The position numbers were made by a program, and so were the translations under genes. Positions 10,701 through 20,800 of a DNA stretch of 41,345 nucleotides are shown here, one piece after another; position 1 is the stretch's first letter, and each line of letters starts with the position of its first letter. Source of the stretch: Ichthyosporea sp. XGB-2017a. Taxonomy: Eukaryota; Opisthokonta; Ichthyosporea. The notes under the pieces were generated by a model, which worked only from the letters and a program-made list of their open reading frames with translations, ran no database searches and was not told the DNA's origin. The DNA is taken from the NCBI GenBank assembly GCA_002811675.1, contig PDIM01000024.1, positions 53,577 to 94,921 of the forward strand, read 5' to 3'.

Positions 10701-12224
10701 CTTTGATAGCTGCAGAGAACTATTTTTTCCATGATACTTTTTCAACAGATCTTCCAGAAGCCTTGGGGGAGTTAGGCCCGACCAACGCTTATATGCAAAA
10801 GTGCGAACTTGCAATTGCTCTTCGATCACTTCCACGGTATCACTATTGCGATTACAATCTTTGACTGCTGAACATTCGCCTTCATCCATATCAAAAATAT
10901 CTAATTCAGTGTCACTCCCGCTGCTTTCCTTCCTTTCAACGACAGCATCAGATTTGTCAGTTTTCTCTGCAGCTAGAGCATTCGTGTAACCACAGGGGTT
11001 TCTCTTTTCTCCCATCAACAGTTGCTCTTTCTTTGCAATCAGTTTTGGGATATTGTGCAGACCCGAGCGAGCTTCAATGTTTTGAAGCTCATCTTTCAAG
11101 GAGCCTATAGCTTTCTTGATTCGATTCTGCGCTTTGCTATCTCCTCTTTCTTTCGCACTATTGCCTTTTGCTTTCAAGCTTTCTAGAGATTTTCTGCGTT
11201 GCTCAAACAGTTTGATCCACTCGTCTTCTGATTTGGGGGCATTTCCCTCGATGAGATCCTCTTCTTCCTCACTAACTGTGCCTTCCATGTACTGCATAAT
11301 CCAATCCTTTTGAAGGTTTGACTCGGATTGTTGGCTTGAATTCCGCTCCAGTTCTACCAGGGAGTGTCCTTTACTAGTATATTCAGGGACACAATTTACC
11401 TCACTCATTTCTTTTTCCCTTTCTTCGACCACTGGAATTTCCGTTTCTCTTTCGGATACATCACTGGCATGACCAACAAGGGTTATTTGACCCACTCCCT
11501 TCTCAATGCCATCCATTTCTTCTCTTGTCTTATCTGACATGCCAATTGGCAAATCTTCATGTCGCAAGTTAAGGCAGAGCCATTGCACACATGTCGGAAC
11601 ATCGATATAATCAACTCTATTCATTACGTCACTGATTTGTAAATGATTGAATCCCATTCTTTGAAGCCTCCCATACACTTCATTCAAACCGGATCGAGAA
11701 AGCTTAGGTCGATTCAAGGGAACATTAATACTAGCTTTGGCCACCTTTGCCCTTTGACAAGCATGCCTGCTCTCCAGGTTATCACAAAGCTCCCTATATT
11801 TAGCCAGTGATTCCATGATACTAATCTCTACCTTTCCACCAATGCTAACCTTTGATAAAGGCAGGTACTTTTCTTCGAAAGGGAAATATGAGGCCTTACT
11901 GTTCAACGCCTTTTCCGATTCGTTGCTATTCGTTTGCTTCTTCAGCAAGCGAGAAAGCTCTTTAACTGTCTCTGCACCCACATTTATGCTCTTTGGCTTA
12001 TCAGCCCCTTTCATACATGGTACTGAATCAATTACATTTTTTTCGACACTTGCATCCACTTGCCTAGCATTTCCTATCCCATTTTCAATATGAGTCGCTG
12101 CCACACTTTCTTTCACCTCTTCAACTTTCTCAGCCACTTCTTTCACCGAAGGTACAGATGTGGTCTGGTACGACCTGGCGTCCACCTTACCCGTCTTCTT
12201 CTTCTTCTTCCCCATCCTCAACAC
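7785..12224 (-). CDS. DHX29: DHX29-like DExH-box RNA helicase (40S ribosome-associated)
   Basis: ATP-dependent helicase; animal DHX29 binds the 40S subunit and helps scanning through structured 5' UTRs. The single frame encodes 1479 aa (human about 1369). Motifs: Walker A GDTGCGKTT at 691-699, DEVH at 796-799 (DHX29 also has DEVH rather than DEAH), SAT at 828-830, TNIAETGITIP about 1028-1038, and QRKGRAGR at 1075-1082. HA2/OB-fold regions follow. The N-terminus is lysine-rich (GKKKKK); about 178-222 resembles a UBA-like helical bundle, and 488-570 resembles the dsRBD-like domain seen before the helicase core in DHX29/DHX57/DHX36. The segment RNSLCGYQIR is characteristic of DHX29. DHX57 is the main alternative because of the UBA-like part. 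No intron is seen. Confidence 0.88.
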   Translation of the reverse strand: MLRMGKKKKKTGKVDARSYQTTSVPSVKEVAEKVEEVKESVAATHIENGIGNARQVDASVEKNVIDSVPCMKGADKPKSINVGAETVKELSRLLKKQTNSNESEKALNSKASYFPFEEKYLPLSKVSIGGKVEISIMESLAKYRELCDNLESRHACQRAKVAKASINVPLNRPKLSRSGLNEVYGRLQRMGFNHLQISDVMNRVDYIDVPTCVQWLCLNLRHEDLPIGMSDKTREEMDGIEKGVGQITLVGHASDVSERETEIPVVEEREKEMSEVNCVPEYTSKGHSLVELERNSSQQSESNLQKDWIMQYMEGTVSEEEEDLIEGNAPKSEDEWIKLFEQRRKSLESLKAKGNSAKERGDSKAQNRIKKAIGSLKDELQNIEARSGLHNIPKLIAKKEQLLMGEKRNPCGYTNALAAEKTDKSDAVVERKESSGSDTELDIFDMDEGECSAVKDCNRNSDTVEVIEEQLQVRTFAYKRWSGLTPPRLLEDLLKKYHGKNSSLQLSKERVKSGYQSLLKIKKSGKTDSYKGTYICPTWQESENYVCTIALHSLFSHLPLHSQLPEPLRQLWFELEEISLIAKLEDAQSENRDKDKLLEEILLVRGDGRGDGDSKLTEDKSLKKNINKPIYVKKLKRNESLDSRLREMLKSYKRRPHCKALNARRQELPISQFEKDIVETVRRCPVVVVCGDTGCGKTTQVPQFILCDLIESGMGSVCNIVCTEPRRLSTTYVAKRVSEELADEEPGSRNSLCGYQIRLEAKASSSCRALFCTTGVLLRKLRSDPYLSAYSHVIVDEVHERSLHSDLLLIHLKDIVLARDDFKVILMSATVDATKLSLYFGGAPIVTVPGRTFPVEDFFLEDIVEGCGYILEEDSPYALRFQKELSKAELKISGKGGTVDNLTVEWEDAQDEYVGEGRVLDSSIYSASTRTAIDRMNCGVVNYDIIEECLSWIFSCKKFKDVEGSVLIFLSGFAEISICYESLKSSAIFGREDKFLLIPLHSVIDSKDQSAAFEPPPIEGQRKIVLSTNIAETGITIPDVVFVIDTGKVKEMKYNHHTRITSLEEVFVSQASSAQRKGRAGRVRPGYCFKLFTKNIHDTKMQKYSVPELLRTPLDELCLHIISCGYGDPEIFLAKALDPPSNLTIAKSVKDLREVGALNKQEFELSPLGKYLARLPVDVRIGKMIVYSCVFGCVDPVLTISAAESFKSPFQSPFDKREEANAAKMAFAVGNSDHLTLYNAFVKWEEARKKGMSYEYKFCKKYFLNRQSLLMIEALKNDLFETLLTSGLVNLNSTAGPGDRAFNMYANNHEVVKSVLVAGLFPNVAVRREPIANPSAFQYFSERNQVYIHPQSVNHINQSSVTSTGENRKDCTQWFVYLGKVKTKRLFVREISFVNPLSIILLGGDLEFFPDNQTIVIGGSVELKCPIKTAAILAELRKELDTLLAFKFESSEVEMSEMDKLLADSFVSAIDENASKDEK

Positions 12225-12588
12225 AAATTACACCGGCTGGAATCTCAAACACACACGTACACACAATAAAAAATAAATAATAAAAGGGTCCCGCCCCAAT
12301 GAAATAAAAAAGGCATAATGGATCAGCTGGTTGACTTTATTATTTCCAAAGGGACTGGCTGCTACCTCCGTTGTAGTCTCACGGCCCTCACGCAAAGGGT
12401 CTAGCAGAGCTTTTGCATACTCTACTCACCATGCTCACGGAATATTTATTAAGAGGTTGCGTTTGCATTCGCTTTTGATACAGAGCCACGAGCAATGGTT
12501 ATTCTAACAGAGGTATTAATTTCGCGATAGGAATACTAGAGAAAAAAGAGAAGGCTGGTTAAGGAATTGATGGATATTATGAAATGCT
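12225..12588. other. Intergenic: DHX29-like promoter and thioesterase 3' UTR
   Basis: 364 nt between minus-strand genes. A GC-rich CCCGCCCCAAT patch lies about 60 nt upstream of the helicase ATG. TTTATT at 12445-12450 is the thioesterase poly(A) signal. Nothing else seen. Confidence 0.6.
12445..12450 (-). terminator. Poly(A) signal AATAAA of thioesterase gene
   Basis: TTTATT on the plus strand, about 140 nt after the stop of the thioesterase frame. Confidence 0.4.
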
Positions 12589-14331
12589 TCATACATTCTG
12601 AATGCTGTTACGCGCTTTCCAGGTAAGAAGGTGGCGCTTTTCATCACATGTGACGCTCTCTGGAGACGACTCATACTCAGAGCAATTGCCCGCACTGGAG
12701 TACGGCGATACAACACCACCCCCTGGGGCCCAATGATACATATTGTTCTGACAATTGCGACTCGCACCAAAGGAAGGGTCGGTACTGAAAAGCCTATCCC
12801 CTTCTGCATAAAGGAATATGCCCAAAATCATTAGTGCTAGAAGGGATATAATGGCCATCCACGTATCTACAAGATTATGACGAATGGCAACACCTTCATA
12901 CTCTTCGCCGCCTTTGCCAATACTGGCAATGGATAAGGCAGTGGGGCATTCTCCGCTAACACAGTTATTCAAATAATGAAGCTCTTCGACAATGAAGTAT
13001 TTATGGCCGCAGTCCAAGCGATGGTCTGAGTGTTTGCAGAAGTCTTTAAATGTCACAAGTCGTCCGCTATCGTGTAGAGTCTTTAGCCCAATCCAATCCT
13101 CCTTAAAAAGAGGCGTTTCTTCATAAGGAACAACTTTTTCGTCACTTCCGTCCTTAAAAAATGCAAACCATCCACTAATGGGAGGATTTACAACATCGTC
13201 AATGGGAGAGTAGCTCATAACCATTGTGTTTAAAGAAATCATATTTCGTTTGTAGCTCTCCACATGTTGGCCAGGAAGGCCATTATTTAATTTGGCCAAA
13301 AAACTGGAATTAGAGAGATACAATTGCTCATTAAAAGGATCACGCCAATAACCAGCAGGAGCCAATTCTGACTGAGCCCAAGCTCGGTAGGCAAATTTGT
13401 TCAAGAGCTTGTCGATAAACTCGATGTTGAAAAATTTCGGTAGTCCAAACACACCAGCCTGAGGTCCGGAGTAAGAAATGTAGTTATGTACCGGGGGATC
13501 ATTGTACATTTGGACATAACCTCTTGTAATAAGAGTTCCTTGTGAAAACCCCAACAAATTAAATCCGTGCTTCAGGATAGGATGTCTTTTTGCAGAGACT
13601 TGGACGTGTTCATTAAAATCAGCCACTTGCTGCTCGAGAGGAGTGAAGACCGAGTAGCATCGACCATCACCTAACTCCACATTCAGAACAAATATATTCT
13701 GCAAATGCTCCTGGATCCAAGAGCTAATAGTTTCCATAGACCCAGCATCACTATCAAGGCCATGCATCAGCACTACTGGTCGATAATCGGGCAGCGATTG
13801 TTCGGGTACATGAGAGCAGGATCCTGTTCCGAAACATGGATCGTGGGCTTTAGAAAATAATTTGAGTCCATCACACACAGCTTGGCAATATTTCAAAACC
13901 CTTGGCCTTTTTATAGCATCAGACGAGCTTTTCTTATCTTTAGCTGTGTCAATATTGATAGACTCTTGAGGAGGGCTTGTAAGCATTTTCATTTCGCAAT
14001 TTGATACACACACTGTGGAGTGGTCTTTAAATCTGCGCAAGGATTGACATATTTCACAGGGGACCTTAGATGCAAGCATTGCACGGGACGGATCTACACA
14101 GAGCCGACTAGTAAGATCGACTCTACAAAAGATTAATCTCGAGTGCAATTCATCTTCAGAGTATGCCTCGAATTCTTTCTCCAGTTTACACGAGTGTTGT
14201 AATTTACCATTATGACCATCAATTGTATCACTTCCCATGCCCAATCCCATTACCAATCCCATTGCATATGCATAAACAAGTACGCACTTTAACAAGCCCA
14301 TATATTGCCCCATTTCCTTAACACCAATCAA
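12589..14331 (-). CDS. Palmitoyl-protein thioesterase-like protein with Cys-rich leader and C-terminal membrane anchor
   Basis: Alpha/beta-hydrolase of the PPT1/PPT2 family, which removes fatty acyl groups from S-acylated proteins in lysosomes. The single frame encodes 580 aa; human PPT1 has about 306. A hydrophobic signal peptide (about 11-33) is followed by a Cys-rich region (48-172, with a CEIC pair at 92-95) that loosely resembles a saposin fold; I am not sure of this. The catalytic domain starts near 180 (RPVVLMHGLDSDAGSM). The nucleophile is S263 in GFSQG, the acid is probably D378 or D379, and the histidine is H437, all in PPT1 order. RAWAQSELAPAGYWRDP is a strong PPT signature. Residues about 488-508 form a membrane helix followed by a 70-aa tail, absent from PPT1. 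The gene is divergent from Spc24. Confidence 0.9.
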   Translation of the reverse strand: MIGVKEMGQYMGLLKCVLVYAYAMGLVMGLGMGSDTIDGHNGKLQHSCKLEKEFEAYSEDELHSRLIFCRVDLTSRLCVDPSRAMLASKVPCEICQSLRRFKDHSTVCVSNCEMKMLTSPPQESINIDTAKDKKSSSDAIKRPRVLKYCQAVCDGLKLFSKAHDPCFGTGSCSHVPEQSLPDYRPVVLMHGLDSDAGSMETISSWIQEHLQNIFVLNVELGDGRCYSVFTPLEQQVADFNEHVQVSAKRHPILKHGFNLLGFSQGTLITRGYVQMYNDPPVHNYISYSGPQAGVFGLPKFFNIEFIDKLLNKFAYRAWAQSELAPAGYWRDPFNEQLYLSNSSFLAKLNNGLPGQHVESYKRNMISLNTMVMSYSPIDDVVNPPISGWFAFFKDGSDEKVVPYEETPLFKEDWIGLKTLHDSGRLVTFKDFCKHSDHRLDCGHKYFIVEELHYLNNCVSGECPTALSIASIGKGGEEYEGVAIRHNLVDTWMAIISLLALMILGIFLYAEGDRLFSTDPSFGASRNCQNNMYHWAPGGGVVSPYSSAGNCSEYESSPESVTCDEKRHLLTWKARNSIQNV

Positions 14332-14875
14332 ACACGAAAAATCAACAATTAAGCTTTCACTTGCATCAAGTCTAAATTAACTGACAACTGAATAATCATA
14401 AACTTCTTCCCGACAAGCAAACACAAATCAAGCACACACCGTTTACCGCAAATAGTATTCCCAAACAACAACCAACAGTAAAATCTAAACTGAATCCTCT
14501 CCCCGCAATAACGCTCACTACCCTAGCTAGAATTGGCCGCAGTAGTGCAGGGCAAAGAAGGAAGTGTGCTGTGAGTCACATTCCTCGGAGGATCTAAAAT
14601 GGCCGTACCATAATACGACTAATCCAAGTTTCATTTTGGCGCCAAATATTTCACTCCACGCCGCGGCCACCTCCTTCCTCTCTGCAGCCCTCTTTGCCTA
14701 ATATTTTCTTCTTCTCCTTTTCTAACTCTGTCAGGCTGTTGCTTAGACTGGTGTTGTGGATTGATAGGGGATTTTGATTTGTTATTGAAATCTATTGAAA
14801 GCATAGGCTAAGAGTGAATAGTAGCTAGAGAATAGTTCTTATTTTATTAGTTTGCGAAATACTGTTGGGGCAAAA
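14332..14875. other. Bidirectional promoter between thioesterase and Spc24 genes
   Basis: 544 nt between divergent genes. It contains a palindromic E2F-type site and GC-rich sequence around 14640-14665, then a pyrimidine-rich stretch leading to the Spc24 start. No other gene seen. Confidence 0.65.
14635..14646. promoter_or_regulatory. Palindromic E2F/DP-type site
   Basis: TTTGGCGCCAAA is a perfect 12-bp palindrome holding the E2F consensus TTTSSCGC on both strands, 230 nt upstream of the Spc24 ATG. E2F sites commonly drive S/G2 genes, and a kinetochore gene would be a logical target. Binding is inferred. Confidence 0.6.
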
Positions 14876-16036
14876 ATGAATGCGATTCCGGAAATAGCGG
14901 AGATTATTAAGGAGACAAGGTCTCATTTTGAGATGGACAGTGATATGAAGACTGTTTCTAACATTATCAAAGCGTTCAAAGAGACGGAAGAAATGGGACA
15001 GGCACAGGTAAATAGGTTGATGGAAGAAACTAAAGGTAAGTAGGGGGCACTGACTTTTTTGTTTATAAGTATTGTATTGTATACGCGTGGGTGCTTTGAT
15101 GTATTGACACAATCTCCTTTCAGTAAAAGAAAGTCTCACTGAGGAACTTAGGCAAGTCGCGGAGAACAGTGTTGATGATGAGGAGCATGGCCAGCGAATG
15201 GCAGCTTTAGAATCTACAAAGTATTCGGTTGCCAAAAATACGAACAACCTTGAACAAACCATTGAAGCTTCTGAGCTAACTCAAAAGAAACTTTCAGCTA
15301 AAATCGCGATACTGGACAAGATCAAGGCAGAGCTTAATGATTCCGAGAAGCTCATTCCTCTTCTTGCAGTCGAGGTAAAGATTTGTTTTTGTTTTGTTCT
15401 TTTTTTGCTTTTGCCATGGGTTAGAAAAATGACGGAATTCGCCTGACTTTGATTTTCTTTCTTTTTTTTCGTTGACTTTAAAATGGTAGACCAACCTTTC
15501 TGAGGTATCAATTGGGGAACACAAAGCCCACAAGAGATTCATGGAAAGATTAAATGCTATTAGAGCAAGTCTGTCGTCCTTTGATGATTCTCAATTTGAA
15601 ATGGACATTGTAGACTCTTTGAAAGAACGCATGTGCCCCCACAAACTTGCTAGCCTCGCATCAGTCTATAAGCGCACTAAGTACGGTTTCATTTTAACTA
15701 TGCACCGGCTTTTATGTGTCATACTTATCTTTTTCTTTTTTGTGTGTGTGTGTTTTCTAATTGGTGATATACTCGCTTGATTCAGACATGTTCAAGACCT
15801 ATACTGGAATGTAACGCAAATGACATGGCACCCTGACTATAACGGTAGCAAGATAAAAATGAGTAAGTATTGCATCATTCCACTTCAAGTCCAAAAGATA
15901 AGCGATGTGTCTCTGACCCCATTTGCTTGCTTTGATAATAGATGTTAGGAACTCAAAAGAAATCAGAGAGCTTGACTGTGACAAGAATTCGAAATTTTTC
16001 TTAACAAATTACATATGGGATCAAGTCTTGTGTTAG
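14876..16036 (+). CDS. SPC24: Kinetochore protein Spc24 (Ndc80 complex subunit)
   Basis: Spc24 pairs with Spc25 to join the Ndc80 complex to the inner kinetochore. Five exons: 14876-15035, 15124-15374, 15490-15680, 15786-15862, 15942-16036; junction phases 1, 0, 2, 1; product 257 aa (human 197). Four donors are GTAAGT, GTAAAG, GTACGG and GTAAGT; the third is the weakest. Most of the protein (about 40-170) is predicted coiled coil with no membrane or catalytic motif. The C-terminal globular part is diagnostic: VQDLYWNVTQMTWHPDY resembles vertebrate VAQLYHQVSKIEWDYE, and FFLTNYIWDQV resembles KFISDYLWSLV. The ATG at 14876 is the first in frame. The frame extends upstream only through a TTG. Confidence 0.88.
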
Positions 16037-16074
16037 TGGCTCTGGCTTACGCAAGCAAAAGCTATGCCGCTTTT

Positions 16075-16080
16075 TTTATT
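16075..16080 (-). terminator. Poly(A) signal AATAAA of STPGR gene
   Basis: TTTATT on the plus strand, about 200 nt after the STPGR stop. It is upstream of the Spc24 signal in Spc24's sense, so the mRNAs should overlap. Confidence 0.4.
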
Positions 16081-16181
16081 CTCTTTTTTCTCACCCGAAG
16101 GCCCCTACGCTTATGAAAACTATACACACTCCACAATACACACAAGAAAGGCAATAATACCCACCCTTCGGGGTTCTTAGC

Positions 16182-16187
16182 AATAAA
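16182..16187 (+). terminator. Poly(A) signal AATAAA of Spc24 gene
   Basis: Hexamer about 146 nt after the Spc24 stop, within the 3' UTR of the convergent STPGR gene. Confidence 0.45.
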
Positions 16188-16281
16188 GGGCAATGGGCGA
16201 AGACATTTAACGAGAAACAGGCATTGACTTTTGAGCTAATGACGAATTGCTAACTTTTCAGCAGGATTTTGTGAAGTCCTT

Positions 16282-17364
16282 TCAGCTAGTGGGATAGAAG
16301 ATGCCATACTTCCGGCAGAGCTCTTCGTGAACAGTGTCGTTTTTCATATAGATTCCAGGACCCATGTTTCGATCTTTCTCAAAGCGATGCCCAGCCCGCG
16401 TTTGTTTCATTCCCGCTTTGAACACCGCTGAGCATTCTCTGTTCAGTTTCTTCTCGATATTAAGTATTTTCTCCCGCTCTTCTGGGCTAATGTCATGTGT
16501 TCTTCCCATCGCCCTCAATCTACACAACTTAGAGTTCAACACTCGTCTCTTCTTTTCTTTTGGATCACTCCAATGGGTTTGAAATGTGGTCAAATTATAT
16601 GCCCCAACACCAGGTGTTTGAAAGACTGCCTTCATTGGTCCTGACCTGGGAACACTCGAACGGAATACCGCTGAAGGTTTTAAATCTTTACTGTTATTTT
16701 CATAGTCTACAACGTCATAAAGACCTGGCTCGGTTTCAAAATCTTTATCGTGATATCCTATTTCTGCAAGAGCGTTTCTCCCGGTCCCTTTGAAGCCGTA
16801 TGTATTGTGAGATTTCAAAAGCTCATTCAAGTAATCTTTTTGTTCATACGCTCCTGGAGCAGGGTTGTTAGACTTGCAGTAAGAAATATAATGGTTAGGA
16901 CACTTTCAAAGATATTGTCTTATAGACTTTTATGGCAGAAAATCACTTACTAGAGAGCCTTTAAGCCACGCAGCACGATCTTCTTCATGGCTATTAAAGT
17001 GAACATGGAAATGGTCTGATAGTCTTCTTCCGTGTTGTCTTGAAGAATTCCTCCCTTCTTTCCCGTCTACATGGATATCAGCCTCAAATTCTTCCTCGAC
17101 AGGTATATTTACTTTCACACCAACATGTGCTACAGCATGCAAAAATCAGCAAAAATAGTTTAGTGGAAACAAATTAAATGTCTTAAAGCTCGCATATGCC
17201 AGTTCTTGCGTACCTGATTTCTTTCGGGCAACCGAAAGATCCTGCTTATTATTTGAGAGAAAGTTCAACTCCGTTGCTTTCATTGGAGAGATGGGTTTCA
17301 TTTCAACAGAAGCGGACCCCTCAACCTCCCCATTTTCTATTTTTTCTATTCCCTCCGAGTTCAT
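16282..17364 (-). CDS. STPGR (sperm-tail PG-rich repeat) ciliary/flagellar protein
   Basis: Proteins with STPGR (SHIPPO) repeats associate with microtubules, mostly inside axonemal doublets. Three exons: 17214-17364, 16951-17129, 16282-16872; introns 17130-17213 (phase 1) and 16873-16950 (phase 0); product 306 aa. The third exon carries repeated PG motifs: NPAPGAYE, EPGLYDV, GVGAYNL and GPGIYMK, with the typical AVFRSS and AVFKAG segments between them. A basic stretch (DPKEKKRRV) and a charged helix (SPEEREKILNIEKK) lie between repeats. The ATG at 17364 is the first in frame; the frame runs on upstream only through a TTG. No exact human orthologue is recognised (STPG1/STPG2 or CIMAP type). 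Its presence suggests that the organism builds a flagellum. Confidence 0.75.
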
Positions 17365-17868
17365 TTTACCGAAACTCCAAATATATGCTCTTAAATTTGC
17401 TACACTTAGTGATAATCCCAAACTGTCTTTGTTCCATTCGTTAGTATTCCATCATCAACCTTGCTCTCATTCCAAAACACTCCCCATCATTCCCCGGTCC
17501 AACAGCACCACATTAAATATAGCATCGAAAAATCAGCGCCAGAATCTTCTTTGCGTGTGCACCCAGTCGTCCATTCAATAGAGTGTGAGCGTGTTCCAGG
17601 GGCAAAAACTACAGTAGCTGGCTAGGCGGGGTCTTGCTGTGGGTGTACGTGCATGTCATGAACAGGTGACATTTATTCATTTATCTGCACTAACCATACA
17701 GATAATTCTGGCACAAAGGGACCGCACCTGCCAGATTTTAGATATATTTGGGAATGGGGGTGTTTGAATTCTTTTATAAAGCCTTCTTTTATTTTTATCT
17801 ATATTTCGCATAACTTGCATGTATATTTTTCTTGTTTGCGTTTTGAACTTTGAACTTCTTCCCCTGTT
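17365..17868. other. Intergenic: STPGR promoter and talin 3' UTR
   Basis: 504 nt between two minus-strand genes. It carries a minus AATAAA (TTTATT at 17788-17793) for talin. Nothing else seen. Confidence 0.6.
17788..17793 (-). terminator. Poly(A) signal AATAAA of talin gene
   Basis: TTTATT on the plus strand, about 75 nt after the talin stop. Confidence 0.45.
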
Positions 17869-20800
17869 TTAATGCTGCATTGCACTGTTGGGAAGTGCCC
17901 CGTGAAACACAGACTTGCGCTTTTGTTTCTTGAGGCGAGACAATGGAAGACTTGGCCCTAACTCTTTAATCCCTGAGTTCTGCAGCTCTGCAGTTCTTGT
18001 AACGTCAGAGGTATTATTGCTGCTGCTGCCAGAGTAGCGGTTTCGACGAAGCGAGGCTAGCTCTTCCCTCGCTTCTTTTAGCTCTTTCTCTTTTAGCATG
18101 ATCTTTTCTTGTAGAGCCATTTCTTTGGCAATATATCCGACACCTCCTTTGCTAGGGGTGAGGGCAGCATTTAGGGCGGCCTGTGAATCTGATGCACCGT
18201 GGCTTAGAGACGACTTTGCAGAGCTAACCAGGTCGTCTGTGGCTTTCTTTACTGCGTTACCCGCATCAGTTAGCCTTTGGAGGTTTGCTGAATTCAAATC
18301 AGCCTTGACTTTAAATGCAAATACAAGTTTGACAGTGGAAGCAGCCACCTGCTTTGAAGCAGACACCATCTTTTCTTCGGTGCAATTTCCTTGCAACATT
18401 TCTTGGGCAGCGTTGCACAACGCGCTACATGCCTGGCCTACAGCTTTCGCTGCTGAAATTAGGCCATCTGACCAGGAGGCATCTTCGTGGTATTTTTGCT
18501 TAGACTCGTGCACAGACATCTTTCCTTCACTGACAAGTTCCTTTTGTGCTTCTGTCGAAACTTTGACTAGAGCTGCAGCTGCAGACGTAATACCTTTCGC
18601 TGCTTCGAGGATGGCCTCGTGGAAACAAATGTCTTCCTTTTTCGTGTCAGGCCTGTGTGCTGGTTTTAGCTCTGCTAGTTTTCTTGCCGCCTGTTCAATG
18701 CATTGTGCTGCTTCATATAGCTCGCGCTCTGCAGCTGCAGTAGGGTCATCATGCGACACCCAGTCGGCAAATGTTAATGAGTTGATCATTTTCGTAATCT
18801 CCGAAATGTTCTCAGTGACAGCTGAAGAGTGTGCCGTAAGCTGATTCATTACCGATGACGGTTCTAAATGCTCTGGGAGCTTTGATAGTCTATTTTGATT
18901 TGCCAGTTTGCTGTTGCACTTTTTCAGGAGCTCTTTCATGCACAGTAGCATTGATATAACCTCATCGCCAGCCTTAACGGAAACTCTTAAAAGTTTAGTA
19001 CAGGTGCTATCAATTCTGCTCATCGATATCAAGGTGCTTAGCAGATCTGTGACTGCATTTTTGAGTATTTGAGTTGATGATGTAATCAAAGACCGATCCA
19101 TGCTTCTGCTTCCTTGAACAAACATAGCCATTGCGTTGGACACTTCACTTAAGCACTGAAGAATTTCCTTAGAGTTCTCCAAATTAGAATTGGTTTTTCG
19201 TTTGCTTTTAGAGTTTTCAAGCTCTGTATTGGCTTCGCTAATACTATTTTGAATAAATGTCACTGCTGCTTCTAAAGACCTCAGGTCTTTTTCAAAGTCT
19301 GTTTTCACACTCTTGACTGTTTCCTGCAGATTGTCTAAGCTGACTTCCACATCCTTCATTTTGGCTTGAATATTAGATGTCACTCCATAGTCTTCAAATG
19401 GTAGTGGAAGTTCCAATATTGCTGCTTGTACAATGGAGACCACCTGCGAAGTGCGCTTGATACTGTCTTTGAGAGCGTCAAAAATTAGAATCTGAGAGCT
19501 TGGGTCTAGTTGTGAGTTCTGAAAGGTTTCCTTGATGTCTTCAAGAAGTGTTGAGAAAGGAAGATGACACTTTTGAATGTGTTCCATTACAATGCGCTCG
19601 CCAAGGTGGTGCTTTTCCTGGAACTCAATGCATTTTGTTTTCATCTCTGTTACAGCTTTCTGAAGATTATCTGTTGCCATCTCAACCAGAGATCCACCTT
19701 GGGGCTTTTTAGATACCATTGTAGCAAACATCAAATTTGTGTCGATATCACTTATTAGTGATTCAAAAACTTCTAAAGCTTCATCACACTCTTCAGAAGA
19801 TCTTGTAACGTTATTAATAGTTACAAGAAGCTGATTAATTGATGTGTGCACATTTTTGGCGCTTTCATTAATGGCTTTCTTAACAGATTTATCCTGTCCA
19901 GTCACATAAATCTGTTCTACCTTTTCAAACAGAGCTTTAATTGCATATCCAGTCTCCGATACAGGCACGAGTAAGTGCCCAGAGATGCCCCTTAGTTTTG
20001 GGTTACCGAGTCCTAGAACAACTGCAGTATACTCAGTAGATATGTCCCTTACGATATCGGGAATCTGGGACACTTCTGCAGACACCATTCGAGGAAGGTT
20101 TCCTGTTATTACCTTAATCTTTGGAATAATGCTGGAGTCTGGTCCTTTTGCTTCACATTGCTCTTTGGCAATTTCACAAATAGCATCCAGCGAAATGGCA
20201 TTCTTCAAAAGTGAACCAATATCCACTACGTACTCTCTAATGGGATTTTGCTCTTCATCGACACCTCGCTCTTGTTCTAATATGCTGGCTATTGCATCAT
20301 TGACAGGAACGAATGATGCATCTATCGCGACAGACTTTCCTGCCTCATTGCTAGTACAGTGTTGTCTGCATTCTTCAAATAGGGCATACATGCAATTTCC
20401 AACCTCTTTCAGCTGATTCAGCAGCCGACCCTGCTTCTCTAGATCGATCGTCTTGGATGCCATTCCTATTACGGGCAGGGAAAGCTATAATGCAAAGAAC
20501 AAGTGAATAGCAATTATCGTTTAAAATTTTAGAAAGTAGCCGATATGATAAGCAGCATGCATCTAATTATACCTACCGATTTTAGTTCACTTGCTACTGG
20601 ACATGCATTACGAGCATAGAGCGCACTCGATTCTTGCAAAGCGCCATTTAGGTCCCCCAAATTGTTTTGGAATTCCTTCATTCCTCGGAAAACTTCATCA
20701 TGGTACTCCTGTAAAGTTTTGCCCGGTATTTGTCTAAGGAGACCCGATTGGGAAGACATAAGTGCAGCATTGATTCCGTCTATATAATCAAGTGTGATCT

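Noticed and set aside
18098-18844. 248-aa open frame on the plus strand opposite the talin rod.
   Set aside because: Antisense shadow of Ala/Ser-rich coding sequence; no family features.
20463-20529. Talin as two separate genes (head plus most of rod, and a stand-alone I/LWEQ protein).
   Set aside because: A good GT-AG intron joins both frames in phase and the total length then matches talin.
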